Positions 23,983 through 32,128 of a stretch of DNA of 33,435 bases are shown one piece after another. Below the pieces are notes generated by a model. It was not told the origin of the DNA, ran no database searches, and saw nothing but the letters and a program-made list of their open reading frames with translations. The translations under genes were made by a program, and so were the position numbers. The DNA comes from Lachnospiraceae bacterium (GTDB lineage: Bacteria > Bacillota > Clostridia > Lachnospirales > Lachnospiraceae): positions 1 through 33,435 of the forward strand of contig JAGHER010000016.1 in the NCBI GenBank assembly GCA_017889125.1, read 5' to 3'. The stretch's first letter is position 1. The number at the start of each line of letters is the position of its first letter.

Positions 23983-25104
23983 ATGAGAAAGAGAGCATTA
24001 TCGGTTCTTCTGGCAGCGGCGATGTCCGTATCCCTGATGGCATGCGGTTCCTCGTCCTCTGGCACGGCTACCACGGCAGCTGCAGGCGACGCTGCGGCAG
24101 AGACCACGGCAGCAGAGGCAGGGGATACTGCAGCAGAGGAAGAGCAGGCAGAGGCTAAGCCAGCCAGCGATATCAAGGTCGGCATGGTTACCGATATCGG
24201 CGGCGTAAATGACGGTTCATTCAACCAGTCTGCATGGGAAGGACTGCAGAGAGCCGGCGAGGAGCTTGGCATCGAGGTAAATTACTTAGAGTCCAAGACC
24301 GACGCAGACTATGCACCGAATCTGGAGACCTTTATCGATGAAGATTATGACCTGATCATTGCCGTTGGCTACATGATGGCTGATGCTCTGCGCACGGCAG
24401 CTGAGGCGAATCCGGACATGCACTTTGCCATCGTTGACGATACGGCCAACTCTGATCTGGAGAACGTAACCTGTCTGATGTTCCAGCAGGCTGAGGCATC
24501 CTACCTGGTAGGTATGGTTGCCGGCATGATGACCGAGACGAATAAGGTCGGCTTTGTGATTGGTATGACCAACGAGGCCATGAACCAGTTCGGCTACGGC
24601 TACTGCGCAGGTGTTCTGGACAGCAATCCGGATGCAGAGGTTCTGCAGTACAATGTTAACTCCTTCGGCGATGCAGCCGGCGGAAAGAGCGCAGCTACCA
24701 GCATGATTGCAGACGGCGCAGACATCATCTTCCACGCAGCAGGCGGCACTGGACTTGGTGTGATCGAGAGCTGCAAGGAGAATGGAATCTGGGCGATCGG
24801 CGTAGACAGCGACCAGAGCTACCTTGCTCCCGAGTCTATCCTGACCTCCGCCATGAAGCGTGTAGATAATGCCACCTACGAGATCTCCAAGGCCTGCGTA
24901 GAAGGTACGGTTTCAGGCGGCATCATTACCTACGATCTGAAGAGCGAGGGCGTAGATATTGCTCCTACCACGGACAACCTTCCTGAGGAGATTCTGACGG
25001 CGGTAGAAGAGGTGAAGGAGAAGATTAAGTCCGGAGAGCTTACGGTTCCTTATGATAAGGAGTCCTTCGAGGCCGCTTACGGCGACGTTTACACTCTGGA
25101 TTAA
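23983..25104 (+). CDS. bmpA: BMP-family nucleoside-binding lipoprotein (ABC transporter)
   Basis: Extracytoplasmic receptor of a purine/pyrimidine nucleoside ABC importer (BmpA/PnrA/NupN group). Seen: a signal peptide with lipobox LMAC, an Ala/Thr/Glu-rich tether of about 45 residues, then the BMP domain starting KVGMVTDIGGVNDGSFNQSAWEG, the standard family opening. AAGGTGLGV and GVDSDQS match its ligand-site segments. The protein is 373 residues; AGGAGG at 23967-23972 precedes ATG 23983 by 10 bases. It heads an operon whose later genes encode the matching ATPase, two permeases and two nucleoside deaminases, which supports nucleosides as ligand. A 227-base structured gap separates it from the next gene. 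Confidence 0.94.
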   Translation: MRKRALSVLLAAAMSVSLMACGSSSSGTATTAAAGDAAAETTAAEAGDTAAEEEQAEAKPASDIKVGMVTDIGGVNDGSFNQSAWEGLQRAGEELGIEVNYLESKTDADYAPNLETFIDEDYDLIIAVGYMMADALRTAAEANPDMHFAIVDDTANSDLENVTCLMFQQAEASYLVGMVAGMMTETNKVGFVIGMTNEAMNQFGYGYCAGVLDSNPDAEVLQYNVNSFGDAAGGKSAATSMIADGADIIFHAAGGTGLGVIESCKENGIWAIGVDSDQSYLAPESILTSAMKRVDNATYEISKACVEGTVSGGIITYDLKSEGVDIAPTTDNLPEEILTAVEEVKEKIKSGELTVPYDKESFEAAYGDVYTLD

Positions 25105-25331
25105 GCTTCGTATTACAGCGCAAGCTGTGTAATCAATCAAACACAGACAGCTCCTGCCTGGAGCGGAGCTGTCTGAAGCTGCAGGGAGGATGCCGGGAAA
25201 CATTTTGCATGGACAGGTATCCTCCTTCTGTTGTGAAGGTCTGAATTGACGGATGTGGGCCGGGGATGCGGCCGGTGTCCGTGAGCTCAGTTCTTTTGCT
25301 TTTTACAAATTACAGAGAAAGGATGAGAAAG
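25105..25331 (+). promoter_or_regulatory. multi-hairpin intercistronic region between bmpA and the glycyl radical enzyme
   Basis: Four stems in a row. (a) ATTACA/TGTAAT at 25112-25133. (b) A perfect 9-bp AGACAGCTC/GAGCTGTCT at 25145-25153 and 25166-25174. (c) GGAGGATGCC/GGTATCCTCC at 25185-25194 and 25216-25225. (d) ACGGA...GGCCG/CGGCC...TCCGT at 25249-25282, followed by a T-rich run at 25291-25304. The last resembles a terminator, so transcription beyond bmpA is probably attenuated. No promoter of good quality and no coding frame was recognised here. Confidence 0.6.
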
Positions 25332-26876
25332 ATGAGAGACATATCCATGGAGCGGGTAAACAGCACCAGACAGGAGATACTGAATATTATCAAGAGTCCC
25401 ACGCTTACCCATGAGCAGAAGATTGCGAATATGGCGATTCAGGCAGATTCCCTGATGGAGGTGCTGGATGTGCCGGAGGGACTGGATGAGCTGTTAAATG
25501 TACCTGATGAAGAAAAATGCTTCTGCGATCTTTACGAGGGCCATGCGCCGGTCAGGCCGCGCTATATTATTCCGGACTACGGCAAATTTATGCGGGAGGG
25601 AAGCGCGTTTCTGCAGCTTCCGCCGCCGAAGGATATTTTCGAGGCGCTGAATTCCCTGCTGATTTTCTATAAGCATGTGCCCAGCGTCACCAATTTCCCT
25701 GTTTACGTGGGCGCCCTGGATGAGCTTCTGGAGCCTTTTATGGATGATGTGGATGAGGCTATGGCGAAGAAGCTGATCCGCCTTTTCCTGACCCATGTGG
25801 ACAGGACCGTGCTGGATTCCTTCTCCCATGCCAATATCGGGCCTAAGGCTACCAGAGCCGGCCGGCTGATTCTTGAGGCGGAGGCCGAGTTAGAGCAGGC
25901 GGTTCCCAACCTTACCCTGAAATACCAGGAAGGCGTGACACCGGATGATTTTGCCCTGGCAGCGGTCAATACGGCTCTCCGCAGCGCCAAGCCAAGCTTT
26001 GCCAATCACGCCATGTTTACCGGCGAGCTGGGAGAAAATTATGTGATTGCCAGCTGCTACAACGGCCTTCTTTTAGGCGGCGGCTCCTATACCCTTTGCC
26101 GCCTGATGTTAGGCACCATTGCCCGCAAGTCTGAGAGCCTGGCGGACTTTAAGGAGCGGATGCTTCCCCATGTGATGGATGTGATGGCAAGATACATGGA
26201 TGCCAGGATCAAATTTGAGGTGGAAGAGAGCGGTTTCTTTGAGAACAATTTCCTGGCAAAGGAGGGCTTTATCCACCGTGACCGGTTTACGGCCATGTTC
26301 GGCCTGGTGGGCCTGGCAGAGTGCGTAAATACCCTTCTTGAAAAGGAAGGCATTTCCGGACGCTACGGCCGCGATAAGAATGCCGACGATTTAGGCGTGG
26401 AGATTATGGAGCAGATCCGAGCCTTCAATGAATCCCATGTGAATCCCTACTGTGAGGCCACCGGCGGCCATTTCCTGCTTCACGGCCAGGTGGGCATTGC
26501 CCAGGACCACAGCGTGACGCCGGGTACCCGGATTCCCATCGGCGAGGAGCCGGATGAGCTGATTGATGAGCTTCTTCACTGCAGCCGCTTCCATAAATAT
26601 TTTCCGTCGGGAATGGGGGATATTATCCCTATCGATGTGACTGTCCATCAGAATCCGGCCTATGTGCTGGATATCGTAAAGGGATCCTTCCGGAAGGACC
26701 TTCGTTACCTTTCCTTCTTCTCCAGTGACAGCGATGTGATCCGGGTAACCGGCTATCTGGTGAAGAAATCGGAGATGGCGAAGCTGGATGCGGGGCAGAA
26801 TGTGCTTCAGGATACCACCCAGCTGGGACTGGGCGCTTCAAAGAACGGAAAGATTCTGGAAAGAAGAGTACGCTAA
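25332..26876 (+). CDS. yjjI: YjjI-family glycyl radical enzyme
   Basis: Member of the pyruvate formate-lyase superfamily. The glycyl-radical signature near the C-terminus is VIRVTGYL with Gly474, and the candidate thiyl-radical cysteine is Cys242 in ASCYNGLLLGGGS. LTHEQK, DLYEGHAPVRPRY and HVPSVTNFPVY match E. coli YjjI as I recall it, and the 514-residue length agrees (E. coli about 516). ATG 25332 is preferred, with AAAGG ending 9 bases upstream; ATG 25323 and 25266 are in frame but badly placed. In E. coli yjjI lies with its activase gene yjjW beside the deo nucleoside genes. Here it is inside a nucleoside transporter operon without any activase. The substrate is unknown; a role in nucleoside or deoxyribose metabolism is inferred from context. 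Such enzymes work only anaerobically. Confidence 0.87.
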   Translation: MRDISMERVNSTRQEILNIIKSPTLTHEQKIANMAIQADSLMEVLDVPEGLDELLNVPDEEKCFCDLYEGHAPVRPRYIIPDYGKFMREGSAFLQLPPPKDIFEALNSLLIFYKHVPSVTNFPVYVGALDELLEPFMDDVDEAMAKKLIRLFLTHVDRTVLDSFSHANIGPKATRAGRLILEAEAELEQAVPNLTLKYQEGVTPDDFALAAVNTALRSAKPSFANHAMFTGELGENYVIASCYNGLLLGGGSYTLCRLMLGTIARKSESLADFKERMLPHVMDVMARYMDARIKFEVEESGFFENNFLAKEGFIHRDRFTAMFGLVGLAECVNTLLEKEGISGRYGRDKNADDLGVEIMEQIRAFNESHVNPYCEATGGHFLLHGQVGIAQDHSVTPGTRIPIGEEPDELIDELLHCSRFHKYFPSGMGDIIPIDVTVHQNPAYVLDIVKGSFRKDLRYLSFFSSDSDVIRVTGYLVKKSEMAKLDAGQNVLQDTTQLGLGASKNGKILERRVR

Positions 26877-26895
26877 ACAGATAGGAGGAGCTTTC

Positions 26896-28440
26896 GTGGG
26901 AAAGGTAAGCCATGTGGATGAGAAGACGATTGCGATCCAGATGAAGGACATCGTAAAGAAATTCGGTGATTTTACCGCCAATGACCATATTAACCTGACG
27001 GTTCATAAGGGCGAGGTCCATGCGATTCTGGGCGAGAATGGTGCGGGAAAGAGTACGCTGATGAACGTACTTTACGGCCTGTACCGCCCCACCTCTGGGG
27101 AGATTTTTGTGGACGGAAAGCAGGTTTCCATCGACAGCCCCAAAAAGGCCATTGAGATGGGCATCGGGATGGTGCACCAGCACTTTATGCTGGTGCCGCC
27201 TTACACGGTAACCGAGAACATTATCCTGGGCATGGAGCCAAGGAAGGGCCTGGTAGTGGATCTTAAGGAGGCCCGAAAGCGGGTGCAGGAGATTTCTGAA
27301 CGCTACAACATGCAGGTGGATCCCGATGCAAAGATCGAGGATATTTCCGTAGGCATGCAGCAGCGGGCGGAGATTCTTAAGGTGCTGTACCGGGGCGCGG
27401 ACATCCTGATTCTGGATGAGCCCACCGCCTCCCTGACCCCTCAGGAGATCCAGGAGCTGATTGAGATTATCGGCCATCTGACCGCAGACGGGAAGTCGGT
27501 CATTCTGATTACCCATAAGCTTAAGGAGATCAAGGCCAGCGCCGATTACTGCACCATTATCCGCCAGGGCAAATATATCCGCACCGTGAAGGTGGATGAG
27601 GTGGATGAGCACGATCTGGCCTCCATGATGGTAGGCCGCGACGTGGAATTTGTGGTAGACAAAAAGCCGCTGACGCCCGGCGACGTGGTGCTTTCCGTAA
27701 AGGATCTGCACGGAAAGGATTACCGGGATGTGGAGATCTTAAAGGGACTTGACCTTACGGTGCGCCGGGGCGAGATCGTAGGTCTTGCCGGTGTAGACGG
27801 CAATGGACAGACGGAGCTGGTAGAGATCCTGACGGGACTGAAGAAGGGAGACAGCGGCCAGGTGATGGTAAACGGCCAGGATATCTTTAATGCCACCCCC
27901 AGAGAAATTTTTGACCGGGGCATTACCAGTATTCCTGCAGACCGGCAGAAGCACGGCCTGGTGCTGGAGTTTTCCGTGGCAGAGAACCTGATTCTGCAGA
28001 ACTACGGCAAAGAGCCTTTTTCTAAGAAAGGTATCCTGCAGAATAAAGCCATAATGGAGCATGCGAAAAAGCTGGTAGAGAAATTCGACGTTCGTCCTGC
28101 CGGATCGGAGACCAGGCCTGCGGGCACCCTTTCCGGCGGCAACCAGCAGAAGGTAATCATCGCCAGAGAGGTGACCAATGACAGCGACCTGCTGATCGCG
28201 GTAAATCCCACCAGAGGCCTGGATGTGGGCGCTATTGAGTTTGTGCACCGCTATCTGGTGGAGCAGCGGAATAAGAACAAAGCGGTTCTTCTGGTTTCCT
28301 TCGAGCTGGATGAGATCATGAGCCTTTCCGACCGGATTGAGGTAATCTTTGACGGAAAGATCACCGGAGGCATGGCCGGAAAGGATGCGGACGAAAATAC
28401 CTTAGGACTGATGATGGCGGGAGGGAAAGCACATGAATGA
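26896..28440 (+). CDS. nupO: nucleoside ABC transporter, duplicated ATPase
   Basis: Cytoplasmic energy subunit with two fused ABC domains, as in the BMP-linked importers (NupO, RbsA-like). The first domain has Walker A GENGAGKST at 46-54, ISVGMQQR as a diverged signature, and Walker B LILDEPTASLT (Asp174, Glu175). The second has a degenerate Walker A GVDGNGQTE at about 299, signature LSGGNQQK at about 412, and NPTRGLDVGA in place of a normal Walker B. One degenerate site is usual for this family. The start is GTG at 26896 with AGGAGG at 26883-26888; the open frame upstream to 26788 lies inside yjjI. 514 residues. It overlaps the first permease by 8 bases. Confidence 0.93.
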   Translation: MGKVSHVDEKTIAIQMKDIVKKFGDFTANDHINLTVHKGEVHAILGENGAGKSTLMNVLYGLYRPTSGEIFVDGKQVSIDSPKKAIEMGIGMVHQHFMLVPPYTVTENIILGMEPRKGLVVDLKEARKRVQEISERYNMQVDPDAKIEDISVGMQQRAEILKVLYRGADILILDEPTASLTPQEIQELIEIIGHLTADGKSVILITHKLKEIKASADYCTIIRQGKYIRTVKVDEVDEHDLASMMVGRDVEFVVDKKPLTPGDVVLSVKDLHGKDYRDVEILKGLDLTVRRGEIVGLAGVDGNGQTELVEILTGLKKGDSGQVMVNGQDIFNATPREIFDRGITSIPADRQKHGLVLEFSVAENLILQNYGKEPFSKKGILQNKAIMEHAKKLVEKFDVRPAGSETRPAGTLSGGNQQKVIIAREVTNDSDLLIAVNPTRGLDVGAIEFVHRYLVEQRNKNKAVLLVSFELDEIMSLSDRIEVIFDGKITGGMAGKDADENTLGLMMAGGKAHE

Positions 28441-29497
28441 GAAAAAAAGCATATGGGATAGCAATGCGGTCTATACCTTCATATCCATTATCTTTGGCTT
28501 CCTGGTCGGAGCAATCCTTTTGACTGCTGCAGGGATTAATGCGGGGGAGGCGTACTCCAAGCTGGTGACCGGCGTATTCAGCAAGCCGAAATTTATTATG
28601 TGGGCTATCATCTATGCCAGCCCCCTGATCCTCACGGGACTGAGCGTGGCCTTCTCCTTCCGCACCGGCGTGTTTAATATCGGAGCAGAGGGCCAGTTTG
28701 TTATGGGCTCCCTGGCAGCCTGCGTGGTGGGAATCAAGCTTTCCCTTCCGGCACCTCTTCATGTGCTGGTCTGTATCCTGGCTGCCATGGCCGCCGGTGC
28801 AGTCTGGGGGGCCATCGTGGGCCTGTTAAAGGTAAAGAAGGGCATCAATGAGGTGCTTTCCTATATCATGTTTAACTGGATTGCCTTTTATTTCTCCAAC
28901 TACGTGGTGAATATCCCGGCCATTCACCGGGAGGGCGGCGGCGAAGCCACCAGAGATATTGCGGATACGGCCCGGATTCTGATGCCGGAGGCCATCCGGA
29001 AGGCCACCGACTGCCAGAGCGCCAACTGGGGCATTCTGCTGGCAATTATCGCGGCAGTGATTATCTGGTTCCTGATTAATAAGACCACCCTGGGCTACCA
29101 GCTGCGGGCAGTAGGCTTTAACCGCCACGCTGCAGAGTACGGCGGCATCAATGCCAACCGGGCCATGATGACGGCTATGGCCATCTCCGGCGCTATGGCA
29201 GGTCTTGGAGGCGCGGTGCAGCTTATGGGCATGTCCGGGCGAATCAGCCAGTTTGCCAGCCAGGAGATGTTTGGTTTCCAGGGAATTACGGTAGCGCTGA
29301 TCGGCGCCTCCAATCCCATCGGATGTATTTTTGCCGGCCTGTTTTACGGCGCCATGAAGTATGGCGGCAGTAAGCTGAGCCTGATTAAGACCCCTTCGGA
29401 GGTTGTGGACATTATTATGGGCACCATCATTCTCTTTATTGCGGTGTCCCATATTTTCCGGAAGCTTCTTGCCGGCAGAAAGAAAGGAGGAAACTAA
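28433..29497 (+). CDS. nupP: nucleoside ABC transporter permease 1
   Basis: Inner-membrane channel subunit of the BPD_transp_2 type. 354 residues with about 9-10 hydrophobic helices. GVFNIGAEGQFVMGS at about 80-95 and FQGITVALIGASNPIG near 285 are typical of the NupP/YufP group. An extracytoplasmic loop at about 155-185 (INVPAIHREGG-like) separates helices. ATG 28433 overlaps the ATPase stop and is preceded by GGGAGGG. The adjacent second permease would form the heterodimer. Confidence 0.92.
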   Translation: MNEKKSIWDSNAVYTFISIIFGFLVGAILLTAAGINAGEAYSKLVTGVFSKPKFIMWAIIYASPLILTGLSVAFSFRTGVFNIGAEGQFVMGSLAACVVGIKLSLPAPLHVLVCILAAMAAGAVWGAIVGLLKVKKGINEVLSYIMFNWIAFYFSNYVVNIPAIHREGGGEATRDIADTARILMPEAIRKATDCQSANWGILLAIIAAVIIWFLINKTTLGYQLRAVGFNRHAAEYGGINANRAMMTAMAISGAMAGLGGAVQLMGMSGRISQFASQEMFGFQGITVALIGASNPIGCIFAGLFYGAMKYGGSKLSLIKTPSEVVDIIMGTIILFIAVSHIFRKLLAGRKKGGN

Positions 29498-30433
29498 ATG
29501 GATACGATTATCCGTGATTTAGGACTACTGATTAACGCCACCCTGATTGCCACGCCGCCTCTTCTGTACGCGGCTTTGGGATCCTGCTTTTCTGAGCGCA
29601 GCGGCGTTGTAAATATTGGAATTGAGGGCATGATGAGTATCGGCGCCTTTGTAGGCGCGGTGGTGGCTCTGGCTACAGGACGGCCCTGGTTTTCCTTTTT
29701 CTGTGGCGGCCTGGCGGGAGCGGCCTTTGGCTTAATCCACGCCATCGCCTGCGTGACCTACGGGGCAGATCAGACCATTTCCGGTACGGCCATTAACTTC
29801 CTGGCTCCCGGTCTGGCGGTATTCCTCTGCAAGGCCATGTTCGACAATTCTTCGGATACTCCGCCTCTGGATACGGCCAGCAAGCTGCCGAAGCTTTTTG
29901 ACGGCGTATTCCCGGCAGGCTCCTTCATGTCCAATGTATTCAGCACCTACGCGGCAGCTTACTTAAGCTTCGTGGTGGTGGCGATCGTGTGGTTTGTCTT
30001 CTACAAGACCCGGTTCGGCCTCCGGCTGCGGGCGGTGGGCGAGCATCCCAAGGCCTGCGATACCCTGGGCATCAATGTATTCCGGATCCGCTACATCTGC
30101 GTGATCCTGTCCGGATTCCTGGCAGGACTTGGCGGCGCTTACGTGACCCTGGCTACGGTAAATCAGTTCCGTCCGGTGGTTATCGTGGGCCAGGGCTTTA
30201 TCGCCATCGCCGCGGTAATCTTCGGAAAGTTCACCCCTCAGGGAGCTATGAAGGCATGTCTGCTCTTTGGCCTCTGCAGCGGTGTCAAGGTGCTGGCCAG
30301 TGCCGGAAACAAGGTTTCGCCGAACCTGATTTCCATGATTCCTTACGTGGTGACCATCATCGTTCTGGTGCTTTTTGTGGGCCATGGCCGTGTTCCGGCA
30401 GCCAACGGAAAGCCCTACGTAAAATCAAAATAA
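29498..30433 (+). CDS. nupQ: nucleoside ABC transporter permease 2
   Basis: Second channel subunit, 311 residues, about 8-9 helices. GVVNIGIEGMMSIGAFVGA at about 35-53 is the counterpart of the motif in the first permease; VVIVGQGFIAIAAVIFGKFTP near 230-250 and GLRLRAVGEHPKACDTLGI near 170-188 are family hallmarks (NupQ/YufQ). It starts at the base after the nupP stop, with AAGGAGG inside the end of nupP. A hairpin with a short T-run follows in the gap before cdd. Confidence 0.93.
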   Translation: MDTIIRDLGLLINATLIATPPLLYAALGSCFSERSGVVNIGIEGMMSIGAFVGAVVALATGRPWFSFFCGGLAGAAFGLIHAIACVTYGADQTISGTAINFLAPGLAVFLCKAMFDNSSDTPPLDTASKLPKLFDGVFPAGSFMSNVFSTYAAAYLSFVVVAIVWFVFYKTRFGLRLRAVGEHPKACDTLGINVFRIRYICVILSGFLAGLGGAYVTLATVNQFRPVVIVGQGFIAIAAVIFGKFTPQGAMKACLLFGLCSGVKVLASAGNKVSPNLISMIPYVVTIIVLVLFVGHGRVPAANGKPYVKSK

Positions 30434-30462
30434 ATGAATACCAAATAAATGGATATCGTTTT

Positions 30463-30502
30463 AAGGCCGGCAGTGAACCTGGTAGGGGAGTGCCGGCCTT
30501 TT
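30463..30502 (+). terminator. terminator-like hairpin between nupQ and cdd
   Basis: A perfect 10-bp stem AAGGCCGGCA (30463-30472) / TGCCGGCCTT (30491-30500) with an 18-base loop; the T-run is four bases including the stem end. Probably partial. The rest of the gap to cdd (30503-30643) holds a small TGGAAA/TTTCCA hairpin at about 30509-30527 and no obvious promoter. Confidence 0.6.
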
Positions 30503-30643
30503 GGCAACGATGGAAATGCATGTTTCCAGCTGGAAGATGCGGGCTTTTTGCGGCAGAGACAGTGTTTTGCAGCTGGGAAAGCACAGATATTCTCAGTTGT
30601 GACAGCACAGGCTTCTGCCAGTCGGAAAAGGAGGAAATTATAA

Positions 30644-31078
30644 ATGAATGAAAAAGAATTGATCCGTCAGGCCCTGGAGGCCAGAAAGCGGGCATACACG
30701 CCCTACTCAAATTTCCAGGTGGGAGCGGCGCTTTTTTCCGCCGATGGGAGAGTATTTACCGGATGCAATATTGAAAGCGCCAGCTATACGCCCAGCAACT
30801 GCGCGGAGCGGACGGCCTTTTTTAAGGCGGTCAGCGAGGGCGTTTATGATTTCACGGCTATTGCCATTGTGGGCGGGCCAAAGGATGCCAAGGAGTTAGA
30901 GATCTGCGCGCCCTGCGGTGTGTGCCGCCAGGTAATGATGGAATTCTGCGATCCGAAGACCTTCCGCATCCTTCTGGGAATTTCGCCGGAAGAGTATCAG
31001 GAGTACACCTTAGAGCAGCTTCTTCCTCTGGGCTTTGGCCCCGGAAATCTGGGAAAGGAGAGAAAAACAAATGATTGA
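30644..31078 (+). CDS. cdd: cytidine deaminase
   Basis: Zinc enzyme converting cytidine and deoxycytidine to uridine and deoxyuridine for pyrimidine salvage. Seen: the substrate loop AYTPYSNFQVGAAL, CNIESASYTPSNCAERTA with the zinc Cys and catalytic Glu (CAE), and PCGVCRQ with the other two zinc cysteines. The 144-residue length suits the small homotetrameric class (about 130-145). AAGGAGG precedes the ATG. The stop overlaps the add start by 8 bases. It sits downstream of the nucleoside importer, which supplies its substrate. Confidence 0.96.
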   Translation: MNEKELIRQALEARKRAYTPYSNFQVGAALFSADGRVFTGCNIESASYTPSNCAERTAFFKAVSEGVYDFTAIAIVGGPKDAKELEICAPCGVCRQVMMEFCDPKTFRILLGISPEEYQEYTLEQLLPLGFGPGNLGKERKTND

Positions 31079-32054
31079 TCTTCATCTTCATCTGGACGGT
31101 TCCCTGCCTCCGGCCCTGCTTCTTCGCTTGGCCGAGATGGAAGGGGTGACGCTGCCTGCTAAGGACGCGGAAGGACTGGTTCCCTGGCTTTCTGCCCCCA
31201 TAGACTGCAGCAGCCTTAATGAATATCTGGAAAAATTCGACCTGCCGGTTTCCTGTATGCAGAGTCCAGAGACCATAGCCGCTGCTGCCGGCGGGCTGGT
31301 GGATGAGCTTTCCCGGGAGGGGCTGGTGTACGCAGAGATCCGTTTCGCCCCCCAGCAGCATATGCGAAAAGGTCTGTCCCAGAGACAGGTTGTCCGGGCA
31401 GCTGTGGATGGCATGGAGGAAGCCTGCAGGCGTACCGGCTTTCAGGCGGGATTAATCCTCTGCTGTATGCGGGGCCGGGAGAATCTTCAGGAGAATTTGG
31501 AGACTGTCCAGGTGGCTTCGGAATTTCTGGGAAAAGGCGTCTGCGCTGTAGACCTTGCGGGAGCGGAAGCCTTGTTTCCTACTGGTGAATTCGGGGAGCT
31601 TTTCTCCCTGGCCAGACAGTTAAGCGTTCCCTACACCATCCATGCTGGAGAAGCCGACGGGCCGGAAAGCATCCGGGCGGCCTTATCCTTCGGAACCCGG
31701 CGTATCGGCCATGGAGTTCGGTGTATAGAGGACGAAAAGCTGGTGGAGGAGCTTAAGGAGAAACAGACCACTTTGGAAGTGTGTGTCATCAGCAATCTCC
31801 AGACCAAGGCCATCCCGGAAGGCAACGTTCATCCGATTCTGCAGCTTCTTCGCCGGGGACTTCGGGTCACCGTGAACACGGACAATATGACCGTATCCCA
31901 GACCACCATCGCCCGGGAATTTGCGTACCTGCGAAAGCTGGGCATGACGCCGGAGGAGGAGCGGCAGCTGCTGCACAATTCTGCGGATGCCGTATTTCTT
32001 TCCACGGAGAAGCGGGAAGAGCTGAAGGAGAGGATTGACCGAGTGTTAGCGTAA
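31071..32054 (+). CDS. add: adenosine deaminase
   Basis: Metal-dependent hydrolase making inosine from adenosine, part of purine salvage. Seen: HLHLDGSLPP with the zinc HxH motif at residues 5-7, IHAGEADGPESI with the catalytic HAGE, RIGHGVR, and the C-terminal NTDN motif with the metal Asp. The second acidic residue of the commoner NTDDP is Asn here (NTDNMTVS), a variant I believe is frequent in Firmicutes. 327 residues. ATG 31071 lies in the cdd stop region and AAAGGAG precedes it by about 10 bases; the frame upstream to 31035 is inside cdd. Last gene of the nucleoside unit. Confidence 0.94.
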   Translation: MIDLHLHLDGSLPPALLLRLAEMEGVTLPAKDAEGLVPWLSAPIDCSSLNEYLEKFDLPVSCMQSPETIAAAAGGLVDELSREGLVYAEIRFAPQQHMRKGLSQRQVVRAAVDGMEEACRRTGFQAGLILCCMRGRENLQENLETVQVASEFLGKGVCAVDLAGAEALFPTGEFGELFSLARQLSVPYTIHAGEADGPESIRAALSFGTRRIGHGVRCIEDEKLVEELKEKQTTLEVCVISNLQTKAIPEGNVHPILQLLRRGLRVTVNTDNMTVSQTTIAREFAYLRKLGMTPEEERQLLHNSADAVFLSTEKREELKERIDRVLA

Positions 32055-32091
32055 CCGCAAAAACCAGACAGGCCTGTGCTCATGAGTTGGA

Positions 32092-32113
32092 GAAACGCGG
32101 ATTCAAGCGTTTC
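32092..32113. repeat. dispersed palindromic repeat, copy 4
   Basis: A perfect 7-bp palindrome GAAACGC (32092-32098) / GCGTTTC (32107-32113) around GGATTCAA, the same core as copies at 1293, 5419 and 16398. It is in the 74-base add-macrodomain gap, next to the palindrome ACAGGCCTGT at 32068-32077. The AGGAG for the next gene follows. Confidence 0.6.
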
Positions 32114-32128
32114 AATTAGGAGAAAACT

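Noticed and set aside
25105-25331. Known purine or other riboswitch before yjjI
   Set aside because: Stems are present but I could not match any known aptamer core; kept only as an undefined structured region.
26629-27711. 360-codon minus-strand frame opposite yjjI and nupO
   Set aside because: His/Leu/Gln-rich antisense shadow of two clearly recognised + strand genes; no ribosome site.
30449-30643. Short + strand frame between nupQ and cdd
   Set aside because: No ribosome site, crosses a terminator-like hairpin, no recognisable domain.
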